The notes under the pieces: model-generated | What the model was told of the DNA's origin: nothing | The model's input: the letters and a program-made list of their open reading frames with translations, nothing else | Databases searched by the model: none | Assembly: GCA_003242315.1 (NCBI GenBank) | Contig: QGUY01000244.1 | Span: forward strand, 1 to 5,885 | Source: Bacteroidota bacterium | GTDB taxonomy: Bacteria > Bacteroidota > Bacteroidia > Cytophagales > Cyclobacteriaceae | DNA: 5,885 nucleotides | Direction: 5' to 3' | Translations under genes and position numbers: made by a program | Shown here: in pieces, positions 1 to 5,885 of the stretch | Layout of the letters: each line of letters begins with the position of its first letter | How positions within the stretch are numbered: position 1 is the stretch's first letter

Positions 1-11
1 GCTGGGGGGGG

Positions 12-67
12 AAGGTAGTTTTGATTGATTACCTCACGTGCACGGTGAGATGGGTTGTGCGGGGGCC
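12..67 (+). other. Out-of-frame upstream remnant of asnB, or contig-end sequence error
   Basis: Read in the frame starting at base 12, this stretch gives KVVLIDYLTCTVRWVV and then runs into the CGGGGGCC at 60-67. AsnB proteins normally read VLPGDM or similar just before the TKVD motif. Restoring one base in 60-67 would give VVPGDM and join this frame to the AsnB frame at 68. Even so, the aspartate-to-VPGDM spacing is about five residues too long, so a single indel does not explain everything. The G7 run at 4-10 and G5 run at 61-65 fit poor sequence at a contig end as well as a real pseudogene. Confidence 0.35.
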
Positions 68-502
68 ATGGTTACCAAGGTTGACCTCATGAGCATGGCA
101 AACAGTCTGGAGGTGCGCGTGCCTTTCCTCGACGTGGATGTTGTCAACTTTCTTTTCACCCTTCCTGCCGAGTGGAAAATAACCGGGAAGATGCGTAAGC
201 GATTGCTTCAGGATGCTTTCCGTGACATGTTGCCGCCCCAGCTGTATAACCGTCCGAAAAAGGGATTCGAGGTTCCGCTGTTGCAATGGTTTAGGCGGGA
301 GATGAAGTCTGTTATCCAGGATGACCTGTTAAATGACAACTTGATTCAGGAGCAGGGGATCTTCAATCCGGAGGCCATTAAGGGTCTTAAGAAAAGATTG
401 TTTTCCGCTAACCCTGGTGATGTCCACGCACGGATTTGGGGGTTACTTGTCTTTCAGCATTGGTGGAAAAAATATCTTGCCAACACATCTGCAAAACCAT
501 AA
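38..502 (+). CDS. asnB: Asparagine synthetase (glutamine-hydrolysing), C-terminal fragment
   Basis: AsnB enzymes make asparagine from aspartate, ATP and glutamine in the cytoplasm; an N-terminal glutaminase domain feeds ammonia to a C-terminal synthetase domain. Only the end of the synthetase domain is present, about 145 residues of a family that usually has 600-640. The diagnostic stretch is TKVDLMSMANSLEVRVPFLD (from base 71), the substrate/ATP-site segment of the family, followed by LYNRPKKGFEVPL and the C-terminal HARIWGLLVFQHWWKKYL. Recognisable homology begins at the ATG at 68. The frame stays open back to a GTG at 38, but a TGA at 26-28 closes it, and the 10-11 residues between 38 and 68 do not resemble AsnB. 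The true start is therefore neither codon; the gene was cut or frame-shifted on its 5' side. Function of the C-terminal domain is secure; whether the locus is intact is not. Confidence 0.88.
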   Translation: MHGEMGCAGAMVTKVDLMSMANSLEVRVPFLDVDVVNFLFTLPAEWKITGKMRKRLLQDAFRDMLPPQLYNRPKKGFEVPLLQWFRREMKSVIQDDLLNDNLIQEQGIFNPEAIKGLKKRLFSANPGDVHARIWGLLVFQHWWKKYLANTSAKP

Positions 503-630
503 GGGTTCAGTTCAATTTTTACCCTACCTATTAGAAAAAGCTATCGAATTTTTGAAAGTAAGGGTCAGAATTTACCCTATCTACAACGATTTCGTAAATT
601 TTTCTTCATAATCGGTTCATTTTGAACCCT
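502..630. repeat. Three degenerate palindromes of one AGGGT...ACCCT family
   Basis: Three imperfect inverted repeats sit at 502-525, 561-578 and about 612-630, with centres 52-56 bases apart. The first two open with AGGGT and close with ACCCT; the third closes with TGAACCCT, the exact reverse complement of AGGGTTCA at 502-509. The spacers are A/T-rich and also loosely alike (TCGAATTTTTGAAAG near 545-557 against TCGTAAATTTTTCTTC near 592-607), so the whole stretch may be a decayed tandem array with a period of roughly 54 bases. It begins right at the asnB stop codon. It could be a REP-like palindromic element or a set of transcription-end hairpins; no transposase is nearby. Confidence 0.5.
614..628 (+). 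terminator. Small perfect hairpin, possible weak terminator of asnB
   Basis: GGTTCA (614-619) pairs perfectly with TGAACC (623-628) around a TTT loop. It is followed by CTGTTTTGC, a short and interrupted T stretch, so as an intrinsic terminator it would be weak. It lies 111 bases past the asnB stop and is the third member of the palindrome family. A separate 10-base perfect palindrome, TTTTGCAAAA, follows at 632-641; one of that size is not rare by chance in AT-rich DNA. Confidence 0.3.
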
Positions 631-696
631 GTTTTGCAAAAATTTCGGAAAAGAGTATTGCTCTGGCCAAGCAGTATGAAGTAACCCCGAGGATTG

Positions 697-711
697 AAAT
701 GAAACTCATTT
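697..711 (+). promoter_or_regulatory. Hairpin in the presumed porin leader
   Basis: AAATGA (697-702) and TCATTT (706-711) form a six-base inverted repeat with a three-base loop, 38 bases before the porin start codon. It could be a leader hairpin or an operator half-site pair. I could not place a convincing Bacteroidota promoter (TTTG then TAnnTTTG) beside it, so the role is unassigned. Confidence 0.22.
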
Positions 712-749
712 ACTACTCTACTAAACAGCAATTCTAACCCCAAAACGCT

Positions 750-1937
750 ATGAAACTTAGAACCTTACTACTCATCATGACTGTCGTCCTTCTGGTTAGC
801 CCTGTTGCGTTCGCACAGGATGAGGCAACTGAGGACGGGGCACAATCCTTTACCTTATCCGGAACTGTCGACACCTACGTACATACCACGTTTGGCACAA
901 AGAACCCGTTCGCGGGCTACTACGACGAGAATGGGGAATTCCTCGTTCAGGCGCCGTCTACGGCCTTCGCTAACCTGAAGGGATTCTCCCTGGGTATGGT
1001 TAACCTTATCGCTTCTTACGAAGGGGAAAAGGTGGGCTTTGTGGCTGACCTTGTGTTTGGGCCTCGCGGTTCCGACGCCGTTTTCGTGTCGCCCATGTGG
1101 TCTTCCACGGGACAGATCATTAACCAGTTGTATGTGTACTGGAAGCCCTCAGACAACTTCACGCTGACGCTGGGTAACTTCAACACGTTCCTCGGCTACG
1201 AGGTAATTTCGCCTACTGTCAACGTCAACTACTCGACTTCTTACATGTTCTCCTATGGACCCTTTTCACACACGGGTATCAAGGGTAACCTCGAATTCGG
1301 CGATGGCATGAACTTCATGCTGGCTGTGATGAACCCCTCCGACCTGACCGAATTCAACCCGTTGAACACATACACGATTGGTGCGCAACTGGGTAAGTCG
1401 GGTGACACAGGTGGCATCTACCTCAACTTCCTCTTCGGCGATCAGGATGGAAAGCTCGATGCTGACATTGACCCAAGTGGCAGGACGTCTATGGGTAACC
1501 TGTTCCAGGTTGACCTGACCGGAGGTTGGGATCTCAGCGAAACCTTCTACCTCGGTGTTAACGCGACTTACAACCAGACATCGTCTGGCGAAATCGTTAA
1601 CGGTAACGTTGTCGAAGATCTCGATGAAGATACCAGATCCTTCATGGGCGTAGCGCTGTATCCGAAACTTAAGTTGTCAGAAAGCACATCTCTCGGCCTT
1701 CGTGCTGAATACTTTGCAATCAAGAATGATTACATCGAGTTGTTTGGGCTGGATGCAAATGATGATGGCAATGTGATCGACCTAACGCTATCGCTGAATC
1801 ACAGCATCGGCAACCTCACGCTGATTCCGGAAATTCGACTTGATAAAACGTCGGAGGACTCGTTTCTCAACAAGGCGGAGGACGAATTGAGTAACACCAT
1901 GGTCTCTCTCAACTTCGCAGCCATTTACAAATTTTAA
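750..1937 (+). CDS. Outer-membrane porin, OmpL-like BBP2 family
   Basis: A 395-residue secreted beta-barrel expected to form a diffusion channel in the outer membrane. Residues 1-22 are a classical signal peptide: MKLR, a hydrophobic core, then VAFA with cleavage expected before Q23. The mature protein begins with FTLSGTVDTYVHTTFG, the first strand region, and alternates polar and aromatic residues throughout. The segment LGNFNTFLGYEV (141-152) followed by YSTSYMFSYGPFSHTGIKG (161-179), and the late IPEIRLDKTSEDSF (359-372), are the pattern I associate with BBP2 (formerly DUF1597) porins. The last residue is phenylalanine after IYK, as usual for barrels handled by the BAM machinery. There is no Shine-Dalgarno sequence; the ATG is chosen because the signal peptide begins there. 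Glutamine synthetase follows after 120 bases on the same strand with no convincing terminator between, so co-transcription is possible. The solute is unknown; a nitrogen compound is a guess from context. Two acidic glycine-containing loops are discussed as a finding. Confidence 0.87.
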   Translation: MKLRTLLLIMTVVLLVSPVAFAQDEATEDGAQSFTLSGTVDTYVHTTFGTKNPFAGYYDENGEFLVQAPSTAFANLKGFSLGMVNLIASYEGEKVGFVADLVFGPRGSDAVFVSPMWSSTGQIINQLYVYWKPSDNFTLTLGNFNTFLGYEVISPTVNVNYSTSYMFSYGPFSHTGIKGNLEFGDGMNFMLAVMNPSDLTEFNPLNTYTIGAQLGKSGDTGGIYLNFLFGDQDGKLDADIDPSGRTSMGNLFQVDLTGGWDLSETFYLGVNATYNQTSSGEIVNGNVVEDLDEDTRSFMGVALYPKLKLSESTSLGLRAEYFAIKNDYIELFGLDANDDGNVIDLTLSLNHSIGNLTLIPEIRLDKTSEDSFLNKAEDELSNTMVSLNFAAIYKF

Positions 1938-1946
1938 CTGGAACAT

Positions 1947-1966
1947 AGGGTAAAATAAAATTTTGA
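1947..1966 (+). repeat. AGGGTAAAA motif copy between porin and glutamine synthetase
   Basis: AGGGTAAAA (1947-1955), then an A/T stretch ending TTTTGA, starts nine bases past the porin stop. The same nine bases occur on the opposite strand at 517-525, and an eight-base version (AGGGTAAA) at 571-578. In all three the motif is followed at a variable distance by TGA. It may be a decayed palindrome or a shared protein-binding site. The adjoining TTGACA (1963-1968) looks like a -35 box but has no matching -10 at normal spacing. Confidence 0.35.
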
Positions 1967-2057
1967 CAATTCGATGCATGAATAACACCTTACCACATAT
2001 ATTGGCGGGTCTTATTCAACCTCACACCATGTTTCACTACTAATTACTCCGTTTTAT

Positions 2058-3068
2058 ATGGCTAAAACTAAGCTTGAGTACATCTGGCTGGATGGGTACA
2101 CTCCCACCCAGAGTCTTCGCAGTAAGACTAAAATCGTTTCAAAATTCAGTGGTAAACTGTCAGACTGCCCGATCTGGTCTTTCGACGGAAGTTCCACACA
2201 ACAGGCACCAGGCGGATCGTCCGACTTGCTGCTGAAACCTGTGGCGCTGTTCCCTGACCCGGACCGCAAGGATGGCTGGCTCGTTATGACGGAAGTGCTG
2301 AACCCGGATGGAACCCCCCATCCCTCGAACGGCCGCGCCACTATTGACGACGAAGACTCTGATTTCTGGTTTGGTTTCGAACAGGAATACTTCCTCTGGG
2401 ATAACAACACCAACAAGCCGCTCGGCTTTCCCGAGAACGGCTACCCTGCACCACAAGGCCCGTACTACTGCGGCGTAGGTGCCGGAAAGGCGTTCGGTCG
2501 TCACATCGTCGAAGACCACCTCGACCAAATGATTGCCGCGGGTATCAACATCGAAGGTATCAACGCCGAAGTGGCAACCGGCCAATGGGAATTCCAGATT
2601 TTTGCCAAAGGTGCCCGCGAAGCCGGCGACCAGGTTTGGGTAGCCCGCTACCTCGCTGAGCGCAATGGCGAAAAGTACGGCGTCTCTATCAATTGGCACT
2701 GCAAGCCTGTCCGTGGCGACTGGAACGGATCGGGTATGCATGCCAACTTCTCCAACAGCGCGCTGCGTGAAGCTGGATCAAAGGAGGTCTTCGAAAAGGT
2801 CTGCCGTGCATTTGAACCTGTGATCAAGGAACACATCGAGGTATACGGTGCTGACAACCACCTGCGCCTCACCGGTCTCCACGAAACACAAGCGATCGAC
2901 AAGTTCAGCTTCGGTATTTCCGACCGCGGTGCATCAATCCGGATTCCGATCAGCACAGTTGAAAACGGCTGGAAGGGATACCTTGAAGATCGGAGGCCGA
3001 ACTCCTCCGCAGATCCTTACAAGGTCGCTGCCCGGATCATTAAGACGGTCAAATCAGCGCTCAAATAA
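2058..3068 (+). CDS. glnA: Glutamine synthetase, GSII (eukaryotic-like) type
   Basis: Joins ammonium to glutamate with ATP to make glutamine, the main entry of nitrogen into the cell; cytoplasmic, with GSII enzymes generally forming decamers. The 336 residues are full length for the bacterial GSII form, against about 450-470 for GSI and over 700 for GSIII. The beta-grasp part comes first, with WSFDGSSTQQA (40-50). The catalytic part has metal-site glutamates in GFEQEY (E108, E110), NAEVATGQWEFQ (E171, E178), GMHAN (H228), NHLRLTG (267-273), SDRGASIRIP (R290, R295) and YLEDRRPNSSADPY (E310, R312, R313). No key residue is missing. The ATG start fits the family's MAKTKLEYIWLDGY opening; the leader has no Shine-Dalgarno. 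GSII lacks the adenylylation loop of GSI, so control is more likely at transcription or by feedback, though no PII or ammonium-transporter gene is visible. Called glnII in some genomes. Confidence 0.97.
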   Translation: MAKTKLEYIWLDGYTPTQSLRSKTKIVSKFSGKLSDCPIWSFDGSSTQQAPGGSSDLLLKPVALFPDPDRKDGWLVMTEVLNPDGTPHPSNGRATIDDEDSDFWFGFEQEYFLWDNNTNKPLGFPENGYPAPQGPYYCGVGAGKAFGRHIVEDHLDQMIAAGINIEGINAEVATGQWEFQIFAKGAREAGDQVWVARYLAERNGEKYGVSINWHCKPVRGDWNGSGMHANFSNSALREAGSKEVFEKVCRAFEPVIKEHIEVYGADNHLRLTGLHETQAIDKFSFGISDRGASIRIPISTVENGWKGYLEDRRPNSSADPYKVAARIIKTVKSALK

Positions 3069-3091
3069 ACAGCAACTGTAAATAGTAGACG

Positions 3092-3123
3092 GCGCCGCAT
3101 GGAGCAATCCTTGCGGCGCTTTT
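3092..3123 (+). terminator. Strong intrinsic terminator of glutamine synthetase
   Basis: GCGCCGCA (3092-3099) pairs perfectly with TGCGGCGC (3112-3119). Inside it, past one T-T mismatch, GGA (3101-3103) pairs with TCC (3108-3110) around GCAA, a GNRA-type tetraloop. TTTT and then AATTT follow. It starts 23 bases past the stop codon. On the opposite strand the hairpin also lies just past the helicase stop (3127), but no T run follows in that direction, so it mainly serves the + strand. Confidence 0.85.
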
Positions 3124-3126
3124 AAT

Positions 3127-5885
3127 TTATGAGGCGCCGTTGTCGTGCAAACCGAGAATTCGCAGCATATCATTCTCTACATTGCCAGCGCCAAGCCAGA
3201 AATTACGACTATACACTGCCCGGAATTCCCAACGCATTCGCGTCAACTGTTCCGGTGTATATGCGTGTGTATCCTTTACTGACAGACTTTCGAAGTAACG
3301 CTCGTCGTCCGTAAGGAGCGCACCCAGCCATGCACCGTTTTGCTTCACACACACGTCCGTATACGGCAACACGTCCGTAAGAAACTCCGACTGCGGAAAA
3401 CGCTCGCGACCAAAACGTTCGAGATGGGTTTTCAAATACCACGAATCGGGGTGCCGCTCTCCAGGATTCGTGCGCGGTGTAAACTGACCTTCCTGTACGC
3501 TCTTGCAAAAGGCGAGATATTCCTTCAACAACTTCGGCCCTTTGTTGCGGGATCGTTCAGTCTTCAATTGGTCGGGCCAAATGCTCGACACGATGATGAC
3601 TTGCTGACGGGCACGCGTAATCGCGACATTCAACCGGTTCTCACCGCCGGGCAGATTCAAACTGCCAAACTGCATGACCATCCGACCACGCTTGTCCGGC
3701 GCATAGGCTACAGAAAAAATAATAACATCCTTCTCGTCACCTTGTACATTCTCGATATTCTTTACAAAAAGGGACTCCGGTAATGTCACCTGCCGCTTTG
3801 CAGCCTCCATTTCGAGAAGATCGAGAATGAGATATTGTTGTTCGGCATTGAACGTCACCACACCCAATTCAAGATCCGGGTGTTCTGACAATAGCTGAAA
3901 GACCTGATTGACTACAGCCTCTGCTTCCACCTGGTTGCGATTGCTCTCCCACACTCCATCAACTTTCAGGTAACGAATGGCTGGTTCGTTCCGATTAAGC
4001 AGGTGACGATCCGGTAGTTGTCTGAGGTTGCCGTCATAAAAATGACGATTCGAAAAGTCTATTAGTTCAGGGGAACGACTCCGGTAGTGACCTTGCAGAC
4101 TGACGCCTTCAAGATATCGTTCGGCGAGTTCAAGCAGGGAATCTACTTCCGTATCCGGCTCGTCTTCATCTTCTTCTTCCCAGCGTACCTGGTATAACTC
4201 AAATGGCCTTAGCTGCTTTGCATCGCCGGCGATAACAACTTGCCTGCCGCGATACATCGCCGGGATTCCGCGTTCAGCAAAGCACTGTGACGCCTCATCA
4301 AATATCACCAGGTCGAAAATTTCCTTCATCGGAAAGATGGCCGATACAGCCTCGGGCGACGCGAGCCAGCACGGCACAAGCCGGAGCAGTTCACCTTGCA
4401 TCTCGGTGACTAGTTTCCGGAGCGGCCATAGTTTTTTCTGCTTGGTAACCTGATGGTACAGATCGCGATAGGTGACCCTGTTGTTGAGACGATTGTATTC
4501 AATGTCGCTGTATACCTGCTCCCGTGTTCGGAGCAGAATGATATCGCGACTTAGTCGTTGCTTCTCACGCACTGATTGCCAAAGTTCCGCCTGCAACTCC
4601 TCCATACGCGTAGACGAAACGATACGCAGTACAGGGTGCTTGGTTTCGATGTAATCGATCCAGTGAAGGGCAAGGCTGTTGCGCAAGAGAGCCTCCAGTT
4701 TTTCGTACGTCCACCATCCGAGGCGATTATACAATTTGTGGATCACTTCGACTTCCGTCTCGGTAAGACTTTCCTTAAGCTTGTCGAATTCACAGAGGCT
4801 GTCAAAATCGCGCTTAAGGGTATCGACAAACTCGTCAGCGAGGCTGGGGTCATGGACCAGTTGCCTGATTTGAAATGTTGTGAGATTCCGTAACCACACA
4901 GCCTTCCTGCCGGGGATCTCGCTGCAGATGCTGAGGAGCTGATGAAAGATGCGATTGAAGTCGTATCGCGTTAAAGTAGTCGGATCAATCAGCTCGTTTA
5001 CTTCACGAATGGTATTGAAGATGATCTTTGCCCTGACAGCCAACTTTTCCCTTTCGAACCATCGGCGCATGTGATACTTGCGATAGTCCTTGGGGAAGTC
5101 CATGAGCCACGACTTCTGTTTCAACGCCGTGAAATGATGTTCGATGTTAAGCCTGCTGTCCAGTTTCTTTTCCAACTCCTTAAACCCTTCCTTCGAGTAT
5201 TCAAGGTGATTGGCTGAAAGAACGTTACGCAGATAGGTCTTGTCGCCGGAAAAATGCCATCGAATGAACCGGAACAAATTACGTCGGGCCAGCATGCATT
5301 CTCGAAGCACTTCCTGAAGTTTTCCCAACTCCTCCGGCGGTGTATGAATTTCCGGACCCGAGCCCTCATAACAACTCATCAACACACGTTCCGTATTCGC
5401 AAGCCATAGCAAACTCGTCTCTTCATCGGGTACCTTAAGCATGTGAAGGAAGTAACTGTATGTCTCCTCATCCTTGAGCACGCTCAACATCCCGAGTATG
5501 TCATCTTCGCGCGACAACAGCGACTCGCAATCCTCAAGGGAAAGCGCGGAGGGCAGCACACCGACGATCTTCTTTGCGATGGTAGCCTGAAATACCGGAA
5601 TCTCGCGGACGGTTTGAATGATTTCGTTCATGTCCGTCTGCTTCAGTCCGGCAAACGACTTTCTGTTATTCCAGACGTACCTGTCGCGCACAAATTTCTC
5701 CGCGTATCCCGCATAGCTCTTCATCTTCCGAAGGAAATCGTCAAGCTCGTTAAACTTGAAGTACTGATATTCCTGCTTGAGATTTACCGCATCGCCCGCG
5801 GGATTGGAAATAAGGTACAGTTGCTTGACAGACAGCCCGCATTCCGAATCATCGTACAGCACGCGGCGGAATTCCTCCAATTCTT
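3127..5885 (-). CDS. Large superfamily 1 (Upf1-like, COG1112-type) helicase, N-terminus outside window
   Basis: An ATP-driven nucleic-acid helicase or translocase; substrate and partner are unknown. The frame is open to the right edge, so the start lies beyond 5885. Numbering from the codon at 5880-5878, the visible 917 residues hold: a long, mainly helical, charged region (1-500); PCWLASPEAV (503-512), a motif typical just before the Walker B of this group; DEASQ (528-532, motif II); GDAKQLRPF (552-560, motif III); HYRSRSPELIDFSN (598-611); VQGDEKDVIIFS (712-723, motif V); and RLNVAITRARQQ (749-760, motif VI with its arginine fingers). Walker A (GxxGxGKS/T) is not visible and must be upstream, making the whole protein well over 1,000 residues. 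An acidic insert, EEEDEDEPDTEVDS (568-581), follows motif III. Residues 834-895 resemble a degenerate Vsr/MTES_1575-like nuclease fold. The gene converges on glutamine synthetase, with 58 bases between stops. Related helicases occur both as housekeeping-like genes and in phage-defence loci; the visible part cannot decide. Confidence 0.9.
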   Translation of the reverse strand, partial: ELEEFRRVLYDDSECGLSVKQLYLISNPAGDAVNLKQEYQYFKFNELDDFLRKMKSYAGYAEKFVRDRYVWNNRKSFAGLKQTDMNEIIQTVREIPVFQATIAKKIVGVLPSALSLEDCESLLSREDDILGMLSVLKDEETYSYFLHMLKVPDEETSLLWLANTERVLMSCYEGSGPEIHTPPEELGKLQEVLRECMLARRNLFRFIRWHFSGDKTYLRNVLSANHLEYSKEGFKELEKKLDSRLNIEHHFTALKQKSWLMDFPKDYRKYHMRRWFEREKLAVRAKIIFNTIREVNELIDPTTLTRYDFNRIFHQLLSICSEIPGRKAVWLRNLTTFQIRQLVHDPSLADEFVDTLKRDFDSLCEFDKLKESLTETEVEVIHKLYNRLGWWTYEKLEALLRNSLALHWIDYIETKHPVLRIVSSTRMEELQAELWQSVREKQRLSRDIILLRTREQVYSDIEYNRLNNRVTYRDLYHQVTKQKKLWPLRKLVTEMQGELLRLVPCWLASPEAVSAIFPMKEIFDLVIFDEASQCFAERGIPAMYRGRQVVIAGDAKQLRPFELYQVRWEEEDEDEPDTEVDSLLELAERYLEGVSLQGHYRSRSPELIDFSNRHFYDGNLRQLPDRHLLNRNEPAIRYLKVDGVWESNRNQVEAEAVVNQVFQLLSEHPDLELGVVTFNAEQQYLILDLLEMEAAKRQVTLPESLFVKNIENVQGDEKDVIIFSVAYAPDKRGRMVMQFGSLNLPGGENRLNVAITRARQQVIIVSSIWPDQLKTERSRNKGPKLLKEYLAFCKSVQEGQFTPRTNPGERHPDSWYLKTHLERFGRERFPQSEFLTDVLPYTDVCVKQNGAWLGALLTDDERYFESLSVKDTHAYTPEQLTRMRWEFRAVYSRNFWLGAGNVENDMLRILGLHDNGAS

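Noticed and set aside
417..611. 64-residue open frame overlapping the asnB end and the repeat region
   Set aside because: Shifted reading of the AsnB C-terminus followed by the AT-rich palindromes; no protein signature.
502..630. CRISPR array
   Set aside because: Only three short, diverged palindromes with similar rather than unique spacers, and no cas gene.
1963..2003. Promoter for glutamine synthetase from TTGACA (1963-1968) and TATATT (1998-2003)
   Set aside because: The spacing is 29 bases, too long for a sigma-70 type promoter, and neither box fits the Bacteroidota TTTG / TAnnTTTG pattern at about 19-21 bases.
2160..2741. 193-residue open frame on the - strand inside glutamine synthetase
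   Set aside because: It lies wholly antisense to a confidently identified gene, has no recognisable domain, and its composition is what antisense of GC-biased third positions gives.
3091..3139. GGCGCCG direct repeat at 3091-3097 and 3133-3139 as a possible attachment site
   Set aside because: One copy is part of the terminator stem and the other encodes the last helicase residues; seven bases with a palindromic core is easily chance.
3340..3783. 147-residue open frame on the + strand inside the helicase gene
   Set aside because: Antisense to the conserved helicase motif V/VI region and the C-terminus; no domain or leader signals.

Overview
This window looks like ordinary chromosomal DNA from a member of the Bacteroidota or a close FCB-group relative. 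The evidence is indirect but consistent. The glutamine synthetase is the short eukaryotic-like GSII form common in that group. The porin reads like the OmpL-like BBP2 beta-barrel family. No start codon has a Shine-Dalgarno sequence in front of it; the leaders are A/T-rich instead. Codon choice and GC content look similar across all four genes, with no obvious foreign island.

Layout, left to right. Positions 1-502 hold the C-terminal part of an AsnB-type asparagine synthetase on the + strand; its reading frame is broken close to the left edge, which also looks like low-quality contig-end sequence. Positions 503-749 are non-coding and hold three imperfect palindromes of one AGGGT...ACCCT family, plus a small hairpin just before the next gene. 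Positions 750-1937 encode a 395-residue secreted outer-membrane porin. A 120-base gap carrying a further copy of the AGGGTAAAA motif leads to glutamine synthetase (2058-3068). A strong intrinsic terminator (3092-3123) follows it. The remainder, 3127-5885 on the - strand, is the C-terminal 918 residues of a very large superfamily 1 (Upf1-like, COG1112-type) helicase whose N-terminus lies beyond the right edge.

How they may work together: the left half has a nitrogen theme. Glutamine synthetase fixes ammonium into glutamine, AsnB spends glutamine amide nitrogen to make asparagine, and the porin between them could admit small nitrogenous solutes; that last link is inference from position only. 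The helicase is convergent with this block and probably unrelated to it. It is the least ordinary gene here: it has a roughly 520-residue mainly helical region before the DEASQ motif and a C-terminal tail that resembles a decayed Vsr/MTES_1575-like nuclease domain. I do not see a CRISPR array, tRNA, rRNA, insertion sequence or complete defence operon in the window.
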